Assembly: GCF_001540865.1 (NCBI RefSeq)
Contig: NC_033621.1
Coordinates: forward strand, 16,948,573 to 17,012,572
DNA: 64,000 nt
Origin: Ananas comosus
Taxonomy: Eukaryota > Streptophyta > Magnoliopsida > Poales > Bromeliaceae
Direction of reading: 5' to 3'
Shown: positions 1 through 12,053 of the stretch, piece by piece
Layout of the letters: every line of letters begins with the position of its first letter
Position numbering within the stretch: the first letter of the stretch is position 1
The notes under the pieces: model-generated
What the model was told of the DNA's origin: nothing
Database searches by the model: none
What the model saw: only the letters and a program-made list of their open reading frames with translations
Program-made: the position numbers and the translations under genes

Positions 1-519
1 CAGAGTCGGCGGCCGAGCCCACTGGGAACTATGGAAGATAGTTCTCACCCCACTCTATTTCCAGTGGTAGGTTCAGGGCTGCAGAGAGAGGACCGCGGCA
101 AGGGCGTCGCTCCCGACCAGTGAGGCCGTGGTAGTATAGTAGCTTTCCTTTTGCATTAGCACACCTATGTACTGAGAGGGATTCATGTAGGTGAGGTTGG
201 AGAGCTATGTATTTTGTGGATCAAGTGTATTCATTTTGGAAAAAGATGTAAATGTAAAGAATGCAACTATTGTAATAGTTAGTAAAGTACTCTCTTTATT
301 TCACTCGTATATCTTGTGGATTACTTGCTCTTCTTGTTGTCTGTACTGTTTGTGCCCTCGTCGAATGTGTATGTTTAGAATTTAAAGTCCTGGGTAAATT
401 CTTGTACACATTCCGGTTGTTGAGCCTTGGGCGGACAGGGGAGGTGCTGTCCGTTCGGCGGTCCGCCGCCGCGGCCGAACCGTGCCAAATTGGTAGTGGT
501 TTCGGGGCGGGGCGTGACA
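1..519 (+). repeat. 3' portion of the 5' LTR of Ty3 element 1
   Basis: The segment is almost identical to 10236-10754 and ends in the same GGGGCGTGACA, immediately followed by a tRNA-Met primer-binding site, so it is the R/U5 end of a 5' LTR. The rest of this LTR lies left of the window. A related complete LTR in this window (15469-17935) is about 2.47 kb, so roughly 1.9 kb should be missing on the left. The short reading frame at 191-385 has no recognisable domain and I do not regard it as a gene. Confidence 0.9.
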
Positions 520-884
520 GTATTTTGTGGTATCAGAGCAATAAGAGCAAGTAAAGAGAGTTTAGGATTACCTAGGAGACCCTAGGTTGGCAAGCCTTAA
601 GGTTATAGGTGCGTGAGCGGAACGTGAACCTATAGCGATGGCGGAAGTTAATTCGATTGGGTCGAAGTTGGTATAGGTCTCTAGTTGCGATTAGAGACGG
701 ATTCGAGTTGTATGAGTTCTTGACTTGAGGTGGTTGTGTCGGCGGCCGACGACATGATGCCAAGAGTCTAGGACGAGTATGCTTGTGTGCTTCCGCCCGA
801 TTTTGTTGTTGAGTCGTCATGTGTCGTGATTCCGACGAGGAAGTTGGTTAAAGCGATTAACCAGGTGGTTGCATTTCAGGAGCT
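520..884 (+). other. Untranslated leader of Ty3 element 1, ending in a candidate splice acceptor
   Basis: There is no coding signal. Just before the gag ATG there is a branch-like GATTAAC and then TGCATTTCAG|GAGCT (AG near 878), which looks like a 3' splice site. The same arrangement is present in the minus-strand gag copy at 50640-50660. It may pair with a conserved donor inside the LTR. Confidence 0.55.
528..539 (+). other. Primer-binding site of Ty3 element 1 (tRNA-Met)
   Basis: TGGTATCAGAGC lies eight bases after the LTR end at 519 and is complementary to the 3' end of plant initiator tRNA-Met, the usual primer for reverse transcription in plant LTR elements. It fixes the element's orientation as plus. 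Confidence 0.93.
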
Positions 885-3800
885 ATGGCACCGAAGAGGC
901 GCCCAAGTACGAGATCTACTCCGGCACCACCACCTGAGGTGCCCGAACAGACGGAGCCGAGCATGATGGATCGGCTGCAGGCGCAAGTGACCGCGTTGAC
1001 CAATGTGGTGCAGCGCCAAGAGACCCGATTCGAGAGGCTCCAGGAGCTTATGGAGCGGCAGCTCGCGGCGGCGCCCGCAACAGTAACTGAGGGCGGTGGT
1101 CCACCCGCGCCCTCGACCCATGTACCCGAGGTGGCGGAAGGTAAGGGTATTGCGGCGTTCCGGTGACGGCACGCCCACCACCAGTGATCGCACCACAAGC
1201 GGCATCGGGATCGGCTACACCCAATGTGTCGGCCGAGAATGTGGAGGGGGAGCGCGCATTGGCGGCTCTTATTAAGTTCAACAAGTTCCATCCGCTAACT
1301 TTCGAGGGCAAGAAGGTGGAACCGGAGATGGTCGAGTCTTGGATCGACTCGATGGAAACCCTCTTCGACGACTTGCGTACCTTGGAGAGGGACAAGGTGT
1401 ACCTCGCCACCCATTGCTTGGAGAATGCGGCGAAGGTTTGGTGGAAGCGCGTTAAATGGGATCGGCTTCCCGGCCTTCCGCCGATGTTGTGGGAAGAATT
1501 CAAGCAGGAGATGTTTGCCAACTATTTCCCCGATACACTGAAGCGGAAGCTCAAGGAGAAATTCCGCAAGCTGGAGCAAGGGGACCGCTCAGTGGCGGAG
1601 TATGAACAAGAATTCTCCCACATCATAGATTGTGTCCCGGATGTTGTCAAGGATGACCGGGACCGGGCCGAGTGGTTCTTGCGAGGACTTCGGCCGGGAA
1701 TCTATAAGGCTGTGCAAATACTTAAGCTCACGACCTTTGCTGAGGTCTTTGATCGAGCGCTATGGGCGGAGCACGGAGACGCCCACGTTCGGGAGAAGCG
1801 TGAGCTTTTGGCGGAGTCCAAGGACAAGGGTAAGAAACGCCAAGGCGGCGGTAGTTCGGGTGGTCAGACACGCTACAAGAAACCCCCGAAGTACCCGCGC
1901 ACTCAACCGAAAGGCGGTGGAGCGCGGCGATGCATTGTATGCGGCGGAGACCACCCGGTCTCGCGCTGTGAACAAGGCCGAGGCAAGTGCTACAAATGTG
2001 GGCAGCCGAGGCACTTCATTCGAGATTGCCCGGGAGGAGGAGCCTCACCTGCCCCTTCGACTGCATCGGCGCCGGCGATTCCGGCTCACTATGGAGGAGC
2101 TCCACCGACGGCCGCGTCGACTGGACGCGCGATGATGCCGCGTCAACCTGAGGCGGCGCGATCGGCCCCGAGCGGACAGGTATTCGCCGCTCAGGTCCAA
2201 GCTGAGGAACCTGCGGGGGCGGAGGAGCATCGCCTTGTGGCAGGTATGGTTTTAATTAACGGAGTTCGCTCCAGGGCTTTATTTGATACAGGAGCCATGC
2301 ATTCATTCATAAGTAGATCATTCGCACGCATGCATGGCATACATATAGAAGCGAGCGACAAGTGGCGAGTAGAGGGCCCTGGGTCGACATTTAATACCTA
2401 CTCGGAGTGCGCCTCGTGTCCGGTGCAAATAGGCGATTGGATTATGCCAATCCGGACGCTGGAACTCATGAAACTAGAGGCGTACGATGTCATTTTGGGT
2501 ATAGACCGGCTTTCGAAGTATCATGCAACGATCGACTGCAAGAGCAGGGTGATCACGTTCAGTGAGCCAGGACAAGAAGAGTTCACCTATCAAGCTTGCC
2601 AGAGCTCGTGCTTCGTCGCGACAATGTCGGCGACAAGGGCAAGAAAGTTGGTGAGCAACGGTTGTGCGGCGTTTTTGGCAACCGTTGTAGAAGTGGATCG
2701 AGTAGCTCCCACGTTGGAGGAGATATCGGTGGTGCAGGAGTTTTCGGACGTGTTTCCTACGGAATTGCCGGGGATACCACCGGATCGGGACATCGAGTTC
2801 GTCATAGACTTGGTTCCCGGTACCGCTCCGATCTCGAAGGCCCCGTACCGAATGGCGCCGGCGGAATTGAAGGAGTTGAGGAGTCAACTGCAAGACCTCC
2901 TGGACAAGCGATTCATCCGGCCAAGTGTATCACCGTGGGGAGCCCCGGTGTTGTTTGTACGGAAGAAGGACGGATCATTCCGACTCTGCGTGGACTATCG
3001 AGAATTGAACAGAGTCACGATCAAGAACAAGTACCCACTACCCCGAATTGATGACTTGTTCGATCAGTTGCAAGGGTCGTGTGTGTACTCGAAGATAGAT
3101 TTGCAATCCGGCTATCACCAATTGAAAATTAAGCCGGAGGATGTGCAGAAAACTGCGTTTCGTACGCGGTATGGACACTACGAATTCACGGTCATGCCAT
3201 TTGGACTCACGAATGCTCCAGCGGCATTTATGGACTTGATGAACCGTGTCTTCAAAAAGTATTTGGATCGATTTGTCGTGGTTTTCATAGACGACATATT
3301 GGTCTATTCGCGTAGCGACGAGGAACATGCCGAGCATTTGAGAATAGTGCTTCAAGTCCTTCGGGAGGAGAAGCTATATGCTAAGCTGAAGAAGTGTGAC
3401 TTCTGGCTTCGCGAGGTCGCCTTCTTAGGGCATGTGATTTCCGCGGGTGAAGTTTCTATAGACCCGAGGAAAGTTGAGACAATCAAGGATTGGCCGCGCC
3501 CGACGAACGTCACGGAGGTCCGAAGCTTCGTGGGTTTGGCGGGCTACTATAGGCGGTTCGTGGAAGGTTTTTCAAAGATAGTGATTCCACTTACTCGTCT
3601 GACCCAGAAAGGCACCAAGTTCGTTTGGAGCGAAGAATGCGACCGGAGTTTCAAAGAGTTGAAGCAATGATTAACTTCGACTCCGGTGCTCGCTCTACCG
3701 GTGCAGGGCGAAGACTTCGTGGTCTATAGTAATGCCTCCTATCTTGGGTTGGGGTGTGTGTTGATGCAAAACGGGAAGGTGATTGCCTACGCATCCTGTC

Positions 3801-5623
3801 AGCTGAAGAGCTATGAAACGAACTACCCCATCCATGATTTGGAGCTAGCGGCGGTGATTTTCGCCTTAAAGCTGTGGAGGCACTATTTGTATGGTGCCCA
3901 CTGTGAGATCTATACCGACCACAAGAGCTTAAAGTACTTGTTTACTCAGAAGGAGCTCAATATGCGTCAGCGGCGGTGGTTGGAGCTGTTAAAGGATTAT
4001 GATGTCGATATCCTCTACCACCCCGGGAAGGCAAATGTGGTCGCGGACGCACTAAGTAGGAAGTCGGCGAAGAACCTCGCATTTGATGTTACCCAGCAAA
4101 CACCTCTGTGGCTGGATATGGAGCGATTGGACCTTGAAGTGGTCGCTCCCGAGGTCCCGACTCAGCTGATGGCACTCGTTGTCCAACCGACCTTGTTGGA
4201 GAGGATTAAAGATCTGCAACCCGCAGACCCAGAGCTCCAAAAGGTGCGGCGAAACATCGAGGAAGGGCGTGGCGGCGATTTCAGTATAAACGCCGATGGT
4301 GCGCTTCGGTTTAGAAACCGATGGTGTGTGCCGAAAGATGGAGAGCTTCGCGAATTGATTCTACAAGAAGCACACAGATCTCCGTATGCTGATCACCCGG
4401 GCGGCACCAAAATGTATCGAGGATTGAAAATGCATTATTGGTGGCCGGGAATGAAGGGTGATATTGGGCGCTTTGTGGCGAAATGCTTAACGTGCCAACA
4501 AGTGAAGGCAGAGCGTCGATTTCCAGCGGGAAAGCTTCAAAGCCTACCAATCCCCGTTTGGAAATGGGAGGATATATCGATGGACTTCGTGGTCGGCTTG
4601 CCTCGCTCAACGGGCGGCCACGATGCAATCTGGGTAATTGTGGACCGATTAACTAAGTCGGCTCATTTCTTGCCGATCCACACCACGTGGTCAGGTGACA
4701 AGTTAGCGCAGGTATATCTCGACGAGATAGTGAGACTACACGGGGTGCCGAAATCGATCGTGTCGGATCGCGACCCCCGGTTCACTTCCCACTTCTGGAA
4801 AAGCCTGCAAGGAGCCCTTGGCACGCGACTCGATTTTAGCACCGCATTTCATCCCCAGACCGATGGGCAAACAGAGAGAACAATTCAAACTCTGGAGGAT
4901 ATGTTGCGAGCGTGTGTCATTGACTATAAGGGAAGTTGGTGTGACCACCTACCTATGGCCGAGTTCGCCTACAACAACAGTTATCATGCTAGTGTGGAGA
5001 TGGCACCGTTCGAGGCTCTTTACGGGCGGACGTGTCGGTCTCCTATACACTGGAGCGATGTTGGCGAGCGTGCGGAGTTCGGCCCGGATGTGTTGCGAGA
5101 AGCGGAGGAGAAAGTCCGCCTTGCTCGCAAGAGATTGCTCACGGCGCAGTCAAGACAACAAAGTTATGCGGATAGGCGCCGTCGAGATATAGAGTTCGCG
5201 GTGGGTGACCGCGTATTCTTGAAGGTTTCGCCCATGCGGGGTGTGAAGCGGTTTGGAGTGCGGGGAAAGCTAAGTCCCCGGTACATTGGGCCATATGAGA
5301 TATTGGAGCGAGTCGGCACGGTGGCGTATCGACTTGCTTTGCCGCCGAAGCTTGCGGATGTACACAATGTGTTCCATGTCTCCAATCTCCGCAAGTACAT
5401 TCACGACCCCGAGCACGCAATGCTATATGAACCGCCGGAACTTCAAGAAGACTTGAGCTATGAAGAGTTTCCGGTAGGGATTATCGCCCGAGAGGTGCGA
5501 AAGCTGAGGAATCGAGAAATCCCCTATGTGAAAATTCGGTGGAGCAATCACGATGATCGCGAGGCCACCTGGGAACTCGAGGAGCTGATGAGGAAACACC
5601 ATCCTCATCTGTTCGAGGAGTAA
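885..5623 (+). pseudogene. gag-pol polyprotein of Ty3 element 1 (Del/Tekay-like chromovirus), two disabling lesions plus one RNase H change
   Basis: Gag begins with MAPKRR at 885. A frameshift near 1140-1166 moves the reading frame, which then runs to a TGA at 3668-3670, where a CGA codon was probably lost by C-to-T change, and resumes to the TAA at 5623. Domains in order: retrotransposon gag core (about 1300-1760); a CX2CX4HX4C zinc knuckle near 1990-2035; aspartic protease with DTGA near 2285; reverse transcriptase with its FIDD catalytic box near 3285; RNase H from about 3715; integrase with a zinc-binding region (CLTC near 4480) and catalytic Asp, Asp and Glu (MDFV, SDRD, TERT) between 4580 and 4880; and a C-terminal chromodomain at about 5470-5620. 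This order (integrase after RNase H, chromodomain last) defines Ty3 chromoviruses. The RNase H first catalytic Asp, normally in a DAS motif, reads Asn (AAT at 3731). With these lesions the copy should not be autonomous, although the rest is well preserved, indicating recent insertion. Confidence 0.92.
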
Positions 5624-5680
5624 GGTATGAGTTTAAATTAAAGTTAGAAAATTGTTCGTTTCGAGGACGAAACTCCTTTT

Positions 5681-5693
5681 AAGGAGGGGAGGA
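5681..5693 (+). other. Polypurine tract of Ty3 element 1
   Basis: AAGGAGGGGAGGA directly precedes the LTR start TGTAAGG at 5694. It is the plus-strand priming site for reverse transcription. It follows the motif TTTCGAGGACGAAACTCC, which recurs before the tracts of the other Ty3 elements here. Confidence 0.9.
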
Positions 5694-6500
5694 TGTAAGG
5701 AAGTGAATTCTCGAAATCCGAGGATTGTACTTCGTCCAGGATCGACTGACTGTCGAGAGAATACCCTTTGTGGGAGTTGGGAATGTCCAAAGCACAAAAA
5801 GTGCCTTGGAGTTGAGTCCGCGAGAGCAAATGAGGCAAATTGCATCATTGGGCTGATGTTGCTCTCGGGGACCGGTCTCTGCAGGTGAGAGACCGGTTCC
5901 CCTGGCTGGGTGTAGCGGGGTTGCGTGATGCAACCGGTCCCTGGCAGGGAGGGACCGGTTCCCGAACGTGGTCCCAGCGAGAGATGCCAAAAATTGGCTA
6001 AGTCCTGAAAATCGAGCTCTCGGGGACCGGTCTCCCAGGTGAGGACCGGTCTCCCGAGGACCGGTCTCCCGGGGAGAGACCGGTTTTCGAACGCGTGCGC
6101 CCGAGGGAAGCTCTCGGGGACCGGTCGCAAGTCGGGGAGACCGGTCCCTCCGCGCGAAAACTGCCCAGTGAGGGCAGTGCGCAGGAGTGAAAGTTGAGGG
6201 GCTTTTATGCAAAATGGCTTTTATTTTAGTGGGCTGAGCCCTCTCTCTCCCTCACACTCTCTCATTTCACTCTCTTGCTCTCTTGCTCTCTCTCTCTCTA
6301 GAGATAACAAAGAAGGAGAAGAAGAAAGAGAAGAAGAAGAAGGAGGAGAAGAAGAAGAAGGAGGCTAGGAGCATCTTTCTCTCCCTCTCCTTTTCCCATT
6401 GGTGTAGCTCAAGAGGTAAGCTACAACCCTAGCTTCTAGAACTTAGGGTTTTTGGGTTTTTTGCCTTGGAATGGGTCAAATGGACCCTAAGCAAGCTTGG
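5694..6500 (+). repeat. 5' portion of the 3' LTR of Ty3 element 1
   Basis: It starts TGTAAGG right after the polypurine tract. From about 5865 to 6150 it carries a cluster of ACCGGT palindromes arranged as short hairpins. A CT-rich tract (6239-6300) leads into GA-rich leader sequence and then a strong 5' splice-donor match, AAGAG|GTAAGC, at 6415/6416. Homology to the complete LTR at 15469-17935 stops at about 6500, where the sequence jumps into a corrupted internal copy, so about 1.1 kb of LTR is missing here. Confidence 0.88.
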
Positions 6501-9500
6501 CGAGCGGCGAGTGACAGTATTTGTGTATCAAGCAATAGAGCAAGTAATGTAGAGTTTTAGGTATTACCGTGAGGAGACCCCTAGGTTTGGCAAGCCCTTA
6601 GCGTTATGTGTGGTGAGCGGAACGTGAACACTGTAGAGCGATGGCGGAGGTAAGTTAATTCGATTGGGTCGAGTTTGGTATAGGTCTCTTAGTTGCGATA
6701 TAGGACGGATTCGGTTGTATGAGTTCTTTGCTTGAGGTCGGTTGTGTGTCGGCGAGCCGACGACTGATCCAAGAGTCGTAGACGATATGCTTGTGTGCTT
6801 CCGCCGCTTTTCGTTGTGGAGTCGTCATTGTCTGTATTCCGCGAGGAAGTTTGGTTAAAGCGGTAACAGGGTTGGTTGCATTTCAGGAAGCTATCGCACC
6901 GAAGAGGCGCCAAGTACGAGTGTACTCCGGCCACCACTGACGGTGCCCGAACAGAGCGGAGCCGAGCATGATGGATCGGCTGCAGGCGAAGGACCGCGGT
7001 TGACCAATGCTGGTGCAGCGCCCAAGAGACCCGATCGATGAGGCTCCAGGAGCTAGGCTTATGGAGCGGCAGCTCGCGGCGGCGCCCGCAACCAGTAAAC
7101 TGAGGCACGGCTGGCACCCGCGGCCCGTCGACCCATGTACCGAGGGTGGCGGAACGAAGGGTATTGCGGCGTTCGGGGTGACGAGCACGCCACCACAGTT
7201 GTCGCCACCACAAGCGGCATCCGGGATCGGTGACACCCAATGTGTCCGGCCGAGAACTGTGGAGGGGGAGCGCGCATTGGCGGGGCTTTATTTAAGTTCA
7301 ACAAGTTCATCCCTAACTTTCGAGAAGGCCCAAGCGAAAGGGTGAAAACCGGAGATGTCGAGTTTGGTCGATGCCGATGGAAACCGTCTTCTTCGACGAC
7401 TTGCGTACCTTTTTGAGAGGGACAAAGTGCTACTCGCCACCATTGCTTGGAGACTGCGGCCGAGGTTGGGTAAGCGCTTCATGTATTTCGTTAAATGGGA
7501 TCGGCTTCCGCCTTTGCAGATGTTGTGGGAAGAATATCAAGCCAGGAGATGTTCAACTATTTCCCGATACACTGACAGCGAAGCTCAAAGAAATTTCATC
7601 GCGCAAGTGGAGCAAGGGAACCCGCCCGAGTGGCGGGAGGTATTGAACAAAGGAATTCTCCCACATCATAGATATGGTCCGGATGTTGTCAAGGATGACC
7701 GGCGACCGGGCGATGTCTTGCGAGACTTCGGCGGGATCTATGAAAGGACTGTGCAAATACTTTAAGCTCTACGGACCTTTGCCTGAGGTCTTTGATCGAG
7801 CCCTATAGGGCGATAGCACGGAGACGCCCAGTTCGGAGAAATGCGTGTGAGCTTTTGGCCGGAGTCAAGAGGGACAAGGGTAAGAAACGCCAAGGCGGCA
7901 GGTAGCTTCGGGTGGTCAGACACGCTACAAGAAACCCACCGAAGGTCACCGCGCACTCAACCATAAAGGCGGTGGGAGCGCGGCGATGCATTGTATGGGG
8001 AGACCACCCGAGTCTTCGCCGAGCATCAGCCATCGAACAAAACCCGAAGAAAAACCGTGATTCACACCCTGTTGAACATGGCGAGCAAGTGTACAAAAGT
8101 GGGGGGGCAGCGAGGCCACTTTATTCGAAGATATGCCCGGAGAGGAGCACTCATGCCCTTCGACTGTCGCGCCGCGATTCCGCGATCACTATGGAGAGCT
8201 CCACGACGGCCGCGGTCACTGACGCGCGGTGATGCCGCAGTCAACCTGACGCGGCGCGATCGGCCCGACGACAGTCAGTTCGCGCTAGTGAAGCTGAAGG
8301 AACCTGCGGGGCGAGGCATCGCCTCTGTGGGCAGTTGGTTTTAATTAACGGAGGTTCGCTCCAAGGGCTTTATTTGATACAGGACAAGCCATGCATCATT
8401 CATAAGTAGATTCATTGTCGCCACGAATGCTGGCGCATAATATAGAGCAGCGAAGCGACAAGGGCGAGATAGAGGGCCCTGGGTCGACATTTAATACCTA
8501 CCGGAGTGGCCTCGTGTTCCGGTGCAAATAGGCGCTTGGATTATGCATGACCGGACGCTGGAAACTCATTGAAACTAAGTAGGCGGGTACGATTCATTTT
8601 GAGGTATTAGCGGCTTATCGAAGCTTCATGCAACGATCGAGCCGCAACGAGCAGGGTTGATCGTTTTCAGTGCACCAGGACCAAAAAAAAAAGAAGAGTG
8701 CACCTATACAAAGCTTGCCAGAGCTCGTGACTTCGTCGCGACAAATTGGCGGCGGACAGGGCTAGAAAGTTTGAGTGAGCAACGGTTGTGCTGGCGTTTG
8801 GCAACGTTGCTAGAAGTGGATCGAGTAGCCTCCCACGTTGGAAGAATATCGGATGGCTGCAGCGTTAGTCGGACGCTGTTCCTACGCGAATTAGCGGATA
8901 CCACCGGATCGGGACATCGAGTTCGTCATTTAGACTAGGTTTCCAGGTACCGCTCCGATCTCGAAGGCCCGTACGATATGCTGCGGCGGAATGAAGGAGT
9001 TGCAGGATCAACTGCAAACGTCCTGGACAAGCGGGATTATCCGGCAAGGTGTTCACTGGGAGCCCGGTGTTGTTTGTACGGTAGAAGATCGTATCATTCC
9101 GACTCTGCGCTGGGCTATATCGAGATTGAACAGAGTCCGATCGAAGAACAATACCACTACCCCGAATTGATGATTGTTCGATCAAGTTGCGAAGGGTCGT
9201 GTGAGTGTACTCGAAGATAGATTGCAATCCGGCTATCACCAAATGAAAATTAAGCCGGAGGATGTGACGAAAAACTGCGGTTTCGTACGCCGGTATGGAC
9301 ACTTACGATTCACGCGTCATGCCATTGGGACTCACGAATGCTCGCAGCGGCTTTATGGACTTGATGAACCGTGATCTTCAAAAAAGGTTTTTGGATCGGA
9401 GGTTTGTTCAGTGGTTTTCATCGACGACATTATTGGGTCTAATTCGCGTAGCCGGCGCAAGAACTGATTAATCCGCATTGAGATAGGTGCTTCAAGTCCT

Positions 9501-10203
9501 GTCGGTGAGGGAAAGCTGTATATATGCACTAAGCTGAAGAAGTGTGATTCTTGGGGCTTCGCGGGCGGGGTCGCTTCTTTAGGGCATGTGTATTTCCTAG
9601 CGGGTGAAGTTTCTTATCAGACCCGGACGGAAATGAGACAATCAACGGATTGGCCAGCGCCGACGAACGTCACGAGTGTACCGACGTCTGTTGGCGGGTT
9701 AACTATAGGCAGGTTCTGGAAGGTTTTTCAAGATAGCTAATCCATTACTCGTCTTGACAGAAAGGCACCAAGTTCTGTCTGGAGCCGAGAGATGCGACCG
9801 GAGTGCAAGAGTTTTGAAGCATGATTATATCGGACTCCGGCTCGCTCGTCTCTACACGGCGTGCAGGGGCGAAGACTTTGCCGTGGTCTATAGGTATAAT
9901 GCCTCCGTATCTCTGGGTTGGGGTGTTGTTGATGCCAAACCGGGAAGCTGTATGCTACGCACCGGATCGGCTAAAGAGCTGTTGAAAACGACAAACTACC
10001 TCATTCCTTTTGAGCTGAGCGGCGGTGATTTTCGCCTTAAAGCTGTGAAGCCTATTTGTATGGTGCCAACTAGTGAGATACTATTACCGACCACAAGGCT
10101 TAAAGTACCTTTGTTTACTCAGAAGGACCATCATATGCTATCAGCGGCGGTGGTTGGCAGCTGTAAAGAGGATTATGATGTCGATTCCTCTTCACCCGGA
10201 GGC
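6501..10203 (+). other. Indel-riddled second copy of the gag-pol region of Ty3 element 1; probable unpolished long-read fill
   Basis: This stretch is colinear with about 510-4035 of the same window: leader, gag, zinc knuckle, protease, reverse transcriptase and start of RNase H. It differs by a one-base insertion or deletion every few bases, with relatively few substitutions, and is about 5 percent longer than its template. No reading frame survives; the short frames in it (for example 7355-7765, 7912-8232, 9754-10305) are fragments of gag and pol read through frameshifts. It begins and ends in the middle of an otherwise clean LTR and shows no target duplication. The error spectrum fits raw single-molecule sequence placed into a gap rather than natural decay. 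I do not call genes here. Confidence 0.8.
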
Positions 10204-10754
10204 TTGTGCCCACTTGGACCTAGTGGGGAGATCGGCAGAGTCGGCGGCCGAGCCCACTGGGAACTATGGAAAATAGTTCTCACCCCACTCTATTTCCAAT
10301 GGTAGGTTCAGGGCTGCAGAGAGAGGACCGCTGCAAGGGCGTCGCTCCCGACCAGTGAGGCCGTGGTAGTATAGTAGCTTTCCTTTTGCATTAGCACACC
10401 TATGTACTGAGAGGGATTCATGTAGGTGAGGTTGGAGAGCTATGTATTTTGAGGATCAAGTGTATTCCTTTTGGAAAAAGATGTAAATGTAAAGAATGCA
10501 ACTATTGTAATAGTTAGTAAAGTACTCTCTTTATTTCACTCGTATATCTTGTGGATTACTTGCTCTTCTTGTTGTCTGCACTGTTTGTGCCCTCGTCGAA
10601 TGTGTATGTTTAGAATTTAAAGTCCTGGGTAAATTCTTGTACACATTCCGGTTGTTGAGCCTTGGGCGGACAGGGGAGGTGCTGTCCGTTCGGCGGTCCG
10701 CCGCCGCGGCCGAACCGTGCCAAATTGGTAGTGGTTTCGGGGCGGGGCGTGACA
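10204..10754 (+). repeat. 3' end of the 3' LTR of Ty3 element 1
   Basis: LTR sequence resumes here and is nearly identical to 1-519, differing at a handful of bases, then ends at TGACA (10754). The close match of the two LTR ends indicates recent insertion. The five bases after it, GACAT (10755-10759), are the predicted target duplication; the matching copy would lie left of the window. Confidence 0.87.
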
Positions 10755-10906
10755 GACATAGCCTTTCGGGCTCCGTTTCCGAGCCTACGCGCACCAAAAC
10801 GCCCGAATGCTCACGAACTTCACCGAACTTCACCGGAACCATTCCAATGGCTTTCTAAACCAATATACGCTGTAACTTCATAAGTTTAGAAGTCCGGTAC
10901 CTTACA
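10755..10906 (-). repeat. Start of the 3' LTR of gag-only Ty3 element 2, cut by element 1
   Basis: Read on the minus strand, the LTR begins TGTAAGGTACCGG at 10906, directly after a polypurine tract, and runs 152 bases until it meets the end of element 1. The simplest reading is that element 1 inserted into this LTR. Confidence 0.7.
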
Positions 10907-10920
10907 TCCTCCCCTCCTTA
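10907..10920 (-). other. Polypurine tract of Ty3 element 2
   Basis: The minus strand reads TAAGGAGGGGAGGA immediately before the LTR start TGTAAGG, preceded by the family motif TTTCGAGGACGAAACTC. It fixes the 3' end of the internal region. Confidence 0.8.
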
Positions 10921-12053
10921 ATAAGAGTTTCGTCCTCGAAACTCAAACAACTCCAACTCCAATTCACATTCCAACTCGATTTATAAAGCAATCGGGGATT
11001 CCAATGCACTTTTCCATCTCGGAGTGGCCTTTCACTAATTGGAATCATCCAAAGGCCCACTACGGAGGATGTGAGACCAAACTCACTCACACTTGCTAAG
11101 TGTAACTCCAAAAGTGCATTACCGCCATGCAAAGAACCACTTTTTGCATTACACACCCAATCGGGAAATACACTCCGATTCGATCACCGCATTGCTTAGA
11201 AGCAATTCATAGGTGCATCGCCTAATCGAGAGTGCTACTATCTTCAACCTGATCCTTGCTCTACCACGAGATGGCACACTCCGGCACATCTCCAATCTCA
11301 ATCCATAAAAGTGCATTTCATCCTTTGCCATCATAAGCCACGACCAACTCGACTCCGTTGTCGCAACAAGCTCACACGAACACTCCGTTCGTGAATCTAA
11401 GCCAAACTCATTGCTAAGGCTATCCGCTCCATCATTTCCTCAAATCCATGGGTGAACCACAAGTCACCAATCCTACGCAGGCCTATCACCTAAATCGGTC
11501 TCAACTACGCGTAGCGTCTCGCGCTCACTAGCATAGACCCAATCAGCACTAGGCGAAATTCTCACTTGGGAATTCGCACACACTCCAATCAGGAGCAACC
11601 AAGATCCTAAACCACTACAAATCATCGGGTTGGATCGCAACCGCACTCTCGGTGTATCCTCGGTCGCACGATCTATTCGATACCTATCCTCGAGCGCTCT
11701 ATATGCCGTATACTAAATCCAGCATTAGGCAACCTTGCCTATGCGCACCGGCCACAAGCATGACTTGCCCACCTCAATTCGAGGTACTACTAGGCCCACG
11801 TGCCCGAACTCGGTCACTAACCAATCGCTCTACTACGAGTCTTGTTCTGGGTTCATCACAAGCAACCAGCCGGCGCCGACCAATCACCTATCCAGCTTAG
11901 TAGGCGACGTACTATCTCAACTCATGCATGCAATGCTTTAGCTCTACATCATGCAGAAACATATAAACGCCTCAACAAAATCATACCTGCTATGGCATTG
12001 CCAGTAGCAACAGGTTCCTCAATCTGGGTCGCGTATGCCTGGCCACTTGGCGC
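10921..12053 (-). other. Non-coding internal region of Ty3 element 2
   Basis: About 1.1 kb lies between the gag remnant and the polypurine tract. I see no protease, reverse transcriptase, RNase H or integrase motif on either strand, and no long frame. In an autonomous Ty3 element this interval would hold over 3 kb of pol. The element therefore either lost pol or belongs to a gag-only (TR-GAG-like) non-autonomous class. Confidence 0.55.

Noticed and set aside
1632..2135. Second plus-strand gene overlapping gag
   Set aside because: Arg/Ser-rich shadow frame of gag without domain or start context; the same holds for the minus frames over pol.
6501..10203. A second, anciently degraded Ty3 element in tandem
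   Set aside because: The dense single-base indels, the lack of LTR boundaries or target duplication at its ends, and the clean LTR on both sides do not fit ordinary decay.
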